Shown: positions 49,528-56,830 of the stretch, one piece after another
Layout of the letters: each line of letters begins with the position of its first letter
Position numbering within the stretch: position 1 is the first letter of the stretch
NCBI RefSeq assembly: GCF_003054705.1
Contig: NZ_QAYX01000024.1
Coordinates: forward strand, 124,001 to 188,000
Length of the DNA: 64,000 bases
From: Opitutus sp. ER46
Lineage (GTDB): Bacteria > Verrucomicrobiota > Verrucomicrobiia > Opitutales > Opitutaceae
Direction: 5' to 3'
Notes under the pieces: generated by a model
Seen by the model: the letters and a program-made list of their open reading frames with translations, nothing else
Told to the model about the DNA's origin: nothing
Databases searched by the model: none
Translations under genes and position numbers: made by a program

Positions 49528-51138
49528 ATGACCGGATCAGATGCAGAACTGCTGCAGCGTTACGTGTCCGCAGGGGCCGAGGAAGCCTTTGCCGAGTTGG
49601 TGCGTCGTCATATCGATGGCGTGTACTCGGCGGCGGTGCGGCGCGTGGGCGGTGACACGCATCTGGCCGAGGACGTGGTCCAGCAGGTCTTCGCGGCGTT
49701 GGCGCAGAACGCGGCTGCGCTGGTCCGCCATCCTGCGCTCTCGGCCTGGCTGTACGTCAGCACCCGGAACCAGGCGGTGAACGTGGTGCGCCGGGAACGA
49801 CGGCGCAAAACCCGCGAACTGGAGGCCATGGCCATGCGCGAGAACGAACCCGAAGCCGAGGCGATCGACTGGAGGCGGGTGGCGCCCGTGCTGGATGCGG
49901 CGATCGACCAGCTCAACGAGACCGATCGCACGGCAGTCGTCCTGCGCTACATCGAGCGCCGTAGTTTTGCGGAGGTGGGCGCCACCTTGCGAGTGTCGGA
50001 AGACGCGGCGCGGATGCGCGTGGATCGCGCGCTGGAGCGCATGCGGCTGAGCCTGCAGCGGGCAGGAGTGTCCTCGACCGCGGCGGCGCTTGGCCTCGTC
50101 CTGACGAACCATGCCGTCGGCGCGGCGCCGGTGGGTCTGGCGGCGAGCGTGACGACCGCGGCGCTGACGGCGCCGCCGGTGGCGGCGGCTTCGGGCGCGC
50201 TGATCGGGTTTATGAGCACCACCAAAGTGATCGCCGGGGCGGTGGGCATCGCCGCGCTGGTGGCGATCGGCACCGCGACGCGCCAGGCTTATGTCCTGCG
50301 CCAGGCCGAACACGCCTTGACGGCCGCCACGCAGGACAACGAGAGCCTCGACACCCGCCGGCAGCTGGCGGTGCGCCGGGCGGTGACGGCGGAGGAGGCG
50401 ATTACCGGCCTGGACAAATCAATCGCCGACGCCCAGGCGGCGAAGGCCCAGCAGGAGCAGCGGGCAAAACTGCTCGCGGCCGCGACCGGCCGACCCTCGG
50501 CGGCGGCGCTGAGTGCGGGGCAGGCGCTGATGGATCGGTATCCCGAGTTGCGCCAAGCGGTGATCGCCTACGCCCGCGCGCAAGTTTACGCCCGGTTCGG
50601 ACCCTACATGCGGAACCGGAACCTGACTCCGGAGCAGGAGGAGCTCTTCGTGAACTGGATGGTCCTCGACTCGGGGTCGGTCCGCCGGCTCACCGGTCCC
50701 GACGGCGAGCCGATCATGCTGGCGGTGCCTGACTGGGGTAATCGCGAAAAGCGCCGGGAAATGGAGCGGACCCTCGGGCAGATGCTCGGGATGGAGGCGG
50801 GCCAGGAGCTGCGGACGTTCGTGGAGCAGTACCCGGCCCGCACCCTGGCATCCTCGCTGGCGGGGTCGCTGTACTTCACAGACACGCCGTTGACGGCGGA
50901 GCAGAGCACCGCGCTGGTCGCGGCCGTGGCCGAGGCGAGCAAGCTGAACCGGAAAACCGGCTGGAATGGCCAGTACGACTGGGCCGCGGTGCTGCCGAAA
51001 GCGAAGCCGGTGTTGTCGGAATCCCAATACGCGGTGCTCACGTCGTATCAGACGCAGCAGGTGTTTGAGGCCAGGATGATGGCAGCGCTGCGCGGGGATG
51101 GCGCGGCGGCGCAGGCATCCACCAACCCGAATCGCTGA
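49528..51138 (+). CDS. ECF sigma factor with C-terminal membrane-anchored extension
   Basis: 536 aa. Residues 1-90 are sigma region 2 (AFAELVRRHIDGVYSAAVRR; DVVQQVFAALAQ; WLYVSTRNQAVNVVRRERRR). Residues 125-185 are region 4 (DRTAVVLRYIERRSFAEVGA; DAARMRVDRALERM). A hydrophobic segment (KVIAGAVGIAALVAIGTA) near residue 235 then leads to a long helical domain. Sigma factors fused to a membrane segment and extracytoplasmic tail are common in Verrucomicrobiota and Planctomycetota and probably sense signals without a separate anti-sigma. The C-terminal domain resembles the product of the next gene, which starts three bases after the stop. Confidence 0.88.
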   Translation: MTGSDAELLQRYVSAGAEEAFAELVRRHIDGVYSAAVRRVGGDTHLAEDVVQQVFAALAQNAAALVRHPALSAWLYVSTRNQAVNVVRRERRRKTRELEAMAMRENEPEAEAIDWRRVAPVLDAAIDQLNETDRTAVVLRYIERRSFAEVGATLRVSEDAARMRVDRALERMRLSLQRAGVSSTAAALGLVLTNHAVGAAPVGLAASVTTAALTAPPVAAASGALIGFMSTTKVIAGAVGIAALVAIGTATRQAYVLRQAEHALTAATQDNESLDTRRQLAVRRAVTAEEAITGLDKSIADAQAAKAQQEQRAKLLAAATGRPSAAALSAGQALMDRYPELRQAVIAYARAQVYARFGPYMRNRNLTPEQEELFVNWMVLDSGSVRRLTGPDGEPIMLAVPDWGNREKRREMERTLGQMLGMEAGQELRTFVEQYPARTLASSLAGSLYFTDTPLTAEQSTALVAAVAEASKLNRKTGWNGQYDWAAVLPKAKPVLSESQYAVLTSYQTQQVFEARMMAALRGDGAAAQASTNPNR

Positions 51139-51141
51139 CCC

Positions 51142-52032
51142 ATGAATGCAAAAATCGTGCTTTGGCTGGGCGCCCTGCTGGGTGTCGTGGCGACCCTCAC
51201 GACCGTGCGGTTGAGCCGTGCGGTGACCGAGAACCGGGCGGGTGCCGCGGTGCTGCAGGAGAAGCGGGTACGACTCGAAACGGAGACGCGGCAGGCCGAG
51301 CAGCGGGCGACCGAGGCGGAGCAGCGGCGGGCGGCGCTCGAGGCCGAACTGACGGAAGCCCGTGCGGTGAAACCCCAGGCGACCGCCGCGCCGGCGGCCG
51401 CAGCGCGGGAGCGCACGATGCGGGACGTGATCCTGAACGATCCGGCGCTGCAGGCCATGTGGCTCGAGGGCAATCGGGCGCGCGCGGGGCGGACCTACGG
51501 CCCGCTGCTGGCGCAGCTCCAGCTTCCGCCAGAGAAGGCCGGGCAGTTCATGGATGCCGTGATGAAGCGGGCGGAGCAGCAGCTGGACCTCGCCGGGACG
51601 GCGCAGGCACAGGGCGTGGAAGGCGCGGAAGCGGTGAAAACGCTGGCGCACCAGTTGCAGGAGGAGTGGGTGAACAGCCAACGCGAGCTGCTGGGCGAGG
51701 AAGGGTTCGCGCAGTTCAAGGAATTTGAGCGCACCGCGCAGGTGCGCGCGCTTGTCGAAAAGCTGGCGGGCAGCCTGGTGCTGGACGCCGAAAAGCTCAC
51801 GCCGGCGCAGGCGCAGCAGCTGATGCAGGCGGTGGCCACGGCGACGCCGAAGTATGCCGCGGGTGAGACGGCCGAGCTGACGTCGGTGAACTGGGAGTTG
51901 GCCGACGCGCAGGCGCGGCAGATCCTGAGTCCCGCGCAGTTCGCGGCATACGAGCGCGGGGTGCGCCTCGACGTACGCCTGGAGAAGGTGCTCGGCGAGG
52001 TCGTCAAAGCGGAAAAGCTGACGCGGAACTAA
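51142..52032 (+). CDS. Membrane-anchored coiled-coil protein paired with the ECF sigma factor
   Basis: 296 aa. An N-terminal hydrophobic helix (IVLWLGALLGVVATLTTVRL) is followed by a Glu/Arg/Ala-rich coiled coil (residues 25-75) and a helical domain with LTPAQAQQLMQAVATATPKY and ILSPAQFAAYERGVRLDVRL. This resembles the tail of the upstream sigma factor (LTAEQSTALVAAVAEASKLN; VLSESQYAVLTSYQTQQVFE). The two were probably generated by duplication of the extracytoplasmic domain. It may associate with the sigma factor tail and regulate it; function not otherwise recognised. Confidence 0.75.
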   Translation: MNAKIVLWLGALLGVVATLTTVRLSRAVTENRAGAAVLQEKRVRLETETRQAEQRATEAEQRRAALEAELTEARAVKPQATAAPAAAARERTMRDVILNDPALQAMWLEGNRARAGRTYGPLLAQLQLPPEKAGQFMDAVMKRAEQQLDLAGTAQAQGVEGAEAVKTLAHQLQEEWVNSQRELLGEEGFAQFKEFERTAQVRALVEKLAGSLVLDAEKLTPAQAQQLMQAVATATPKYAAGETAELTSVNWELADAQARQILSPAQFAAYERGVRLDVRLEKVLGEVVKAEKLTRN

Positions 52033-52207
52033 GGAGTGAAAGTGAGAGTGAGGGTGAAAGTGGGAGCGAAAGTGAGGCGGCGGCGTTGACGGGCCTGGCG
52101 GCGTTGCAGGTGGAAAAGTTGCAAGTGGGAAGGTTGAGCGGGCGGCCACGCACACGCCGAAATGGGGTCGGATCTTTGTCTTCCTCTTCCTCTTTCTCTT
52201 TCTCTCC
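52033..52207. repeat. Purine and pyrimidine repeat tracts of two dialects
   Basis: A GTGAAAG/GTGAGAG purine tract (52033-52078) starts at the stop of the coiled-coil gene. It is followed by a 15-base tandem pair of GTTGCARGTGG type (52106-52135) and a CTTCCTCTTTCT pyrimidine tract (52173-52207). No gene found before 52315. Confidence 0.8.
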
Positions 52208-52314
52208 GGGGCCGGCCCGAGGGGGCTGAGCGGGCGCGCGAGAATTTCGTAACTTTGACGCGAATTGCCGGGTAATCGGGGGAGCGCCGCGTTGTGCGGG
52301 CGCGTCCCCCCACC

Positions 52315-54861
52315 ATGCATTCATTCCTTCAAGATCTGTGTCACTCGTTCCGGCTGCTGGCGCGCACCCCGGGCTTTACGCTCACGGCGGTCCTGATCCT
52401 TGCGCTCGGCATCGGCGCGAACACCGCGGTGTTCAGCCTGGTGCAGGAGCTATTGTGGCTGCCGCAGCCGTTCCAGGAGCCGCAGCGGATCGTGCAGCTC
52501 TATTCGCAGGACCAAAAGGACCCGCGGAGCTTCCGGCTGTTTTCGTACGGCACGTATCGCGACCTGGCGGCGCAGGACCAGGTGTTTTCGGGGGTGCTGG
52601 CGCACAATCTGACGATGGTGGGAATCGGCGAAGGCGGGGAGGCGCGGCGGGGGTTCGCGGCGATCGTGAGCTCGAACTATTTTTCGGTGCTCGGGGTGCC
52701 GCTGGCGCAAGGGCGGGCGTTCTCGGCGGAGGAGGAGCAGCCCGGGAGCCGGATCCCGGTGGTGATTGCGAGCCACGCATACTGGCAGCGCACCGGCTTT
52801 GATCCGGCGCTGGTGGGCAAGACGGTGCGGGTGAACGAGCGGCTCTACACCGTGGTGGGGATCACGCCGCCGCGGTTCGCGGGCACGATGACGATCATGG
52901 GGCCGGAGCTTTATTTCCCCCTCGGCGTGTACGACTGGGTGGCGCGCGGCGCCGCGAACGATGGCCGCGAGGTGCTGAACCAGCGGTCGGCGCACGAGCT
53001 CTTCCTGCTTGGGCGGCTGAAGCCCGGCATGAGCGTCGAAGCGGCGCGGCCGGTGCTGGCGACGATGGCGGAGAACCTTGGCCGGAGTCAGCCGGTGGAC
53101 GAAAAGGAACGCGTGTACTTTGCGGGGCCCCTGCCGCGGCTGAGCACGAGCGTGAGTCCGACGGGGCGCGGCGGGCTGGGCGTGATCGGCGGCCTGCTGC
53201 TGGGCATGGCGGGGATCGTGCTCCTGATCTCGTGCCTGAACCTGGCGAACCTGCTGCTGGCGCGCGGGCGGGCGCGGCGGAAGGAGATCGCGGTGCGGCT
53301 GGCGCTGGGCGGCAGCCGGGCGCGGATCGTGCGGCAGCTGCTCACCGAAGGCGCAGTGCTGACCCTGCTCGGTGCGGCTGCGGGGCTGTTGTTGGCGCGC
53401 TGGGGCACCGACGCGCTCGTGGCTTCGATGGCGGCGCGGGTGCCGCTTGCGCTCTTCTTCCAAGGCGTGACGAACGGGGCGGCCTTTGCCGCGACGCTCG
53501 GGTTTGCAGCGCTCGCGACGCTCGGTTTTGCGCTCGGGCCGGCGCTGCGGCTCACCGGGGCGGCGCGGCCGGAGGATTTGAAGGAGCAGCCGGGCGAGGA
53601 CGCGCCCACGCGGCGGCGCCGGGCCTGGCTGCCGCGGCATCCGCTGGTGGTGGCGCAACTGGCGCTCTCACTCGGGTTGTTGTGCACGGCGGGATTGTTT
53701 GTCCGCGGGGCGCTGAAGGCGGCGCGGATCGACACGGGTTTTCGCGCAGACGCGACGCTGCTCGCGGAGCTCGACACGCGGCTCGCGGGGTACGACGAGG
53801 GGCGGGCGCTCGACGTGTATCGCGCGCTCGTGGAGCGGCTCGCGGCGCTGCCCGGGGTGGAGGCGGCGAGCGTGGGCTCGGTGGTGCCTTTCGGGGACAC
53901 AAGCATGGGCCGGGAAGTACGGCGGGCGGGGCTGGTGTTGGAGCCCGCGGCGCGGCCAGCGACGGCGGCCGAAGGCCGTGGCTATCAGGCGCGCTGGTCC
54001 AGCGTGGGAGCGGACTATTTCCGGGCCATGGGACTGCCGCTGCTACGCGGGCGGGGTTTCACGTCGGCGGAGGCGGACCAGAAAGGGGCGCCGCGGGTGG
54101 TCGTGATCGACGAGGTGCTGGCGCGGGAGCTGTATCCCGACGGCAACGCGCTGGGTCAGCGGGTGGAGTTTGGCGGGCCGGGGCGGAAGCCAAAGCCCGA
54201 GGACAGCATGGAGGTGGTGGGCATTGTGCCGGCGACGCGCTGGACGTTTTTCAAGGCTGAGGGCGAGGGGGCGGTCTACGTGCCCTTCGCACAGGGCTTT
54301 GAGAGCAACGCGTTCCTGCATGTGCGCGTGGCGGGCGGCGCGCCGGAGGCGGCGCAGGCGTTGAGCGATGTCGTCCGCCGGGAAATCAGGGCGGGCGCGC
54401 CGGCGGTGCCGCTGTTTCGCGTGAAGAGTTTTGCGCAGCACCTCGATGGGAGCATCCAGCTTTGGGTGGTGCGCACGGGCGCGGTGCTGTTTGGGAGTTT
54501 CGGCGTGCTGGCGTTGCTGCTGGCGGTCGTCGGCGTGTACGGCGTGAAGAGCTACGCGGTGAGTCGGCGCACGCGCGAGATCGGCATCCGGATGGCGCTC
54601 GGCGCCGACGGCGCGAAGGTGCGCGCCATGATCCTGCGCGAGGGGGTGGCGACGATCGTGGCCGGACTGGCGCTCGGCGGCTTGCTCGGCGTGGCGCTGG
54701 GGCAGGCGTGTCGCGGACTGCTTTACGACGTGAGCGCGATCGATCCGGTGGCGTTTGTGACGGCGATCGTGGTGCTGACTGCCGCGGGTCTTGCCGCCTG
54801 CTGGTTCCCCGCGCGTCGCGCCACGCGGATCAGCCCGATGACCGCGCTGCGGACGGAGTGA
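52315..54861 (+). CDS. ADOP-type ABC transporter permease (MacB/FtsX-like)
   Basis: 848 aa from ATG 52315; an in-frame start at 52294 adds only seven residues. N-terminal LARTPGFTLTAVLILALGIG is the hallmark of the acidobacterial duplicated-orphan-permease (ADOP) family. A periplasmic core domain precedes the first FtsX unit (GIVLLISCLNLANLLLARGR; RRKEIAVRLALGGSRARIV), then a second core and second FtsX unit (VLALLLAVVGVYGVKSYAVS; REIGIRMALGADGAKVRAMI). No ATPase gene adjoins it, as is typical for ADOPs. Substrate unknown. A GGAAGCC-type repeat starts right after the stop. Confidence 0.92.
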   Translation: MHSFLQDLCHSFRLLARTPGFTLTAVLILALGIGANTAVFSLVQELLWLPQPFQEPQRIVQLYSQDQKDPRSFRLFSYGTYRDLAAQDQVFSGVLAHNLTMVGIGEGGEARRGFAAIVSSNYFSVLGVPLAQGRAFSAEEEQPGSRIPVVIASHAYWQRTGFDPALVGKTVRVNERLYTVVGITPPRFAGTMTIMGPELYFPLGVYDWVARGAANDGREVLNQRSAHELFLLGRLKPGMSVEAARPVLATMAENLGRSQPVDEKERVYFAGPLPRLSTSVSPTGRGGLGVIGGLLLGMAGIVLLISCLNLANLLLARGRARRKEIAVRLALGGSRARIVRQLLTEGAVLTLLGAAAGLLLARWGTDALVASMAARVPLALFFQGVTNGAAFAATLGFAALATLGFALGPALRLTGAARPEDLKEQPGEDAPTRRRRAWLPRHPLVVAQLALSLGLLCTAGLFVRGALKAARIDTGFRADATLLAELDTRLAGYDEGRALDVYRALVERLAALPGVEAASVGSVVPFGDTSMGREVRRAGLVLEPAARPATAAEGRGYQARWSSVGADYFRAMGLPLLRGRGFTSAEADQKGAPRVVVIDEVLARELYPDGNALGQRVEFGGPGRKPKPEDSMEVVGIVPATRWTFFKAEGEGAVYVPFAQGFESNAFLHVRVAGGAPEAAQALSDVVRREIRAGAPAVPLFRVKSFAQHLDGSIQLWVVRTGAVLFGSFGVLALLLAVVGVYGVKSYAVSRRTREIGIRMALGADGAKVRAMILREGVATIVAGLALGGLLGVALGQACRGLLYDVSAIDPVAFVTAIVVLTAAGLAACWFPARRATRISPMTALRTE

Positions 54862-54863
54862 GA

Positions 54864-55230
54864 TGGCCGGAAGCCGGAGGCCAGAAGCCAGAGGCCCGAA
54901 GTCGGAAGCCGGAAGCCGGAAGCCTGAGGTCGGAAGCCGGAAAGCAGACGTCAGAAGACGGAGGACAAAGCCAGAGGCACGCAGTCGGACGACAAACGAT
55001 AACTCGCCAAATCTGGCTAGTTACGCCCGATAACTCGCCAGAATTGGCTAGTTATCGCATTCGGGCCGGCTGCGGGTCTCTGCCTTTCATTTGGCTGCCC
55101 TCCGCTCCCGCCCACTTTCACTCGGCTTCCCGCTGATCTCTGACATCTGACGTTTGACCTCTGATTTCCGGCTTCTGGCTTCAGGCCTCAGGCCTCCGGC
55201 TTCGGGCCTCCGGCCTCTGGCTTCCGGCGG
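54864..55230. repeat. GGAAGCC-dialect inverted repeat with nested GATAACT palindromes
   Basis: Left arm 54864-54960 consists of variants of GGAAGCCG/GGAGGCCAGAAGCC. Right arm 55143-55230 consists of their complement (CCGGCTTCTGGCTTCAGGCC). Inside the spacer are two consecutive short palindromes, GATAACTCGCCA with TGGCTAGTTA (about 54999-55025 and 55030-55058). The arms abut the ADOP stop on one side and the upp stop on the other. No gene found in the gap. Confidence 0.85.
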
Positions 55231-55237
55231 CTGCCGC

Positions 55238-55855
55238 TCACGTGCCGTAGAGGCGGTCGCCGAAATCGCCGAGGCCGGGAAGGATGTATTTCCGGTCGTT
55301 GAGCTGGCGGTCGAGGGCGGCGGTGTGGATGGGGGTGCCGGGGTGATGCTTCTCGACCTCGGCGACGCCTTCAGGGGCAGCGACGATGCACACGAGCGTC
55401 GGGTTCTTCGCGCCCTGTTCCTTGACGATGGTGAGCGCCTGCACGGCGGAGCCGCCGGTGGCGAGCATCGGGTCGACCAGGAAGACGTGCCGGTTGGAGA
55501 GCGGCGGGAGTTTGCAGTAATAGCTGCGGGCGACGGCGGTGGCGTGGTCGCGCTCGAGGCCGATGTAGCCGACGCTCACGTCGGGAAAGAGATCGCTGAA
55601 CGGCTGCACCATGCCGAGGCCGGCGCGCAGGATGGGCACGACGACGAGGGTTTCGTGGGCGAGTTCGCGGCCCGTCATCCGCTCGAGCGGGGTTTCGATC
55701 TCCTTGGCGGAGGTCTCCACGTTGGCGGTGGCCTCGATCGCGAGCAGCATGCTGATCTGGTATGCGAGCGTGCGGAACGTGGCCGGCTTCGTGGTCTTGT
55801 CACGCAGGTGCGTGATGATGTGAGCCGCAAGAGGATGATCGAGGACGTTGAGCAT
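55238..55855 (-). CDS. upp: Uracil phosphoribosyltransferase
   Basis: 205 aa from the ATG at 55855 (MLNVLDHPLAAHIITHLRDK). The frame is open 29 codons further, with no family resemblance there. It converts uracil and PRPP to UMP in pyrimidine salvage. The PRPP loop is HVFLVDPMLATGGSA; other family blocks are TLVVVPILRAGLGMV, GYIGLERDH and the C-terminal LNDRKYILPGLGDFGDRLYG with the uracil-binding segment. The leader CCTGCCTCTTCCGTC is pyrimidine-rich. Confidence 0.95.
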   Translation of the reverse strand: MLNVLDHPLAAHIITHLRDKTTKPATFRTLAYQISMLLAIEATANVETSAKEIETPLERMTGRELAHETLVVVPILRAGLGMVQPFSDLFPDVSVGYIGLERDHATAVARSYYCKLPPLSNRHVFLVDPMLATGGSAVQALTIVKEQGAKNPTLVCIVAAPEGVAEVEKHHPGTPIHTAALDRQLNDRKYILPGLGDFGDRLYGT

Positions 55856-56070
55856 GACGGAAGAGGCAGGTTGGACCGGAGTCCGACCGCACGGTGCGCG
55901 GGACGCGGTGACGACCGGCCGGCGGCTCCGATGGACGGACAAGGGACGCTCGCGTTATGGCGACGGCGGCGGGGCGCGCCAACCCGCAATTTCGGTGCGG
56001 GCGGGGCATTTTGCCCGACGCAATGGGCCATGGCGTCGAATGCGGCGCCTGCGACGGGGCGGCGATGGCG

Positions 56071-56760
56071 TCAGAGCAGGTCCCGCTCGACCTTGGCCTT
56101 GAGGCGGGACTCGAACTCCTTGCGGAGGGATTTGCGCTTGCCGCGCAGGCCGGGCAGCAGCGCGAGCCACTGGTAGGCCTCCTCCCGGAGGTATTTTGGC
56201 ATCGTGGGCTCGGTCGCCAGCACGCGGTCGAGGGCGCGGACGCACTGGGCGGCGGTTTGCTCGCACACGAGCTGCGCGGTGGCGGAGCCGTGCTGGCCGG
56301 CGAGCCGGAGCACGTCGTCGAGGCCGTGATGGCGCAGGCGGCTGCGGTAGAGCGGCAGGCTGGGCACGATCACATGCGCAGTCCGCGGGAAACCGGACGC
56401 CATGAGGTTCCACGGGGTGGACCGGGCGTCACCCCCGTGGCGGACGTCGCTGCGGACGAGGACGGCCGGGATGTCGGCAAATTTCGCCATCATGAACTCG
56501 ACGACGGTGCCGCTATCGAGGTCGGAACCGTCGAAGCAGAACACGGCGAGATCGCAGGCGACGAGGGCGCGGAGCAGTTGGTCGCGGATCGAACGCGAGC
56601 CGCGGCCGGGCGGCACGAGGTCCTGGGGCAGCAGGCAGCGAAAACGCCCGTGCGACTTCTCGTAGATGGCCTCGGCGAGCCAGGCGTTGCCGATGAGGTG
56701 CTTGAGGTCGAACATCTCGCCGCCGAGATAGACCGTGTAGCTGGGGCGGGTGGCTTTCAG
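56071..56760 (-). CDS. Nucleoside 2-deoxyribosyltransferase-like protein, start uncertain
   Basis: About 229 aa. The first strand YTVYLGGEMFDL, substrate helix and LVACDLAVFCFDGSDLDSGT followed by VVEFMMAKF (catalytic-type Glu) fit the nucleoside deoxyribosyltransferase family (PF05014). No ATG, GTG or TTG precedes the essential first strand without reading through the repeat tract and into the upstream acylase gene. CTG at 56760, at the edge of the repeat, is used provisionally. Possible role: nucleoside or nucleobase salvage or removal. Last member of the minus-strand operon; C-terminus rich in Lys/Arg (GLRGKRKSLRKEF). Confidence 0.7.
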   Translation of the reverse strand: MKATRPSYTVYLGGEMFDLKHLIGNAWLAEAIYEKSHGRFRCLLPQDLVPPGRGSRSIRDQLLRALVACDLAVFCFDGSDLDSGTVVEFMMAKFADIPAVLVRSDVRHGGDARSTPWNLMASGFPRTAHVIVPSLPLYRSRLRHHGLDDVLRLAGQHGSATAQLVCEQTAAQCVRALDRVLATEPTMPKYLREEAYQWLALLPGLRGKRKSLRKEFESRLKAKVERDLL

Positions 56761-56803
56761 AGTGAAAGTGGAGGAAGTAAAAGTGAGAGTGAGAGTGGGA
56801 CGG
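56758..56803. repeat. GTGAAAG-dialect tract at the start of the deoxyribosyltransferase-like gene
   Basis: Purine-rich on the plus strand (GTGAAAG, GTGAGAG words), so pyrimidine-rich on the coding strand. It fills the gap between the acylase stop (56831) and the next reading frame. Confidence 0.75.
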
Positions 56804-56830
56804 AGGGGGGTGAGACGGAAAGGTCGAGCT

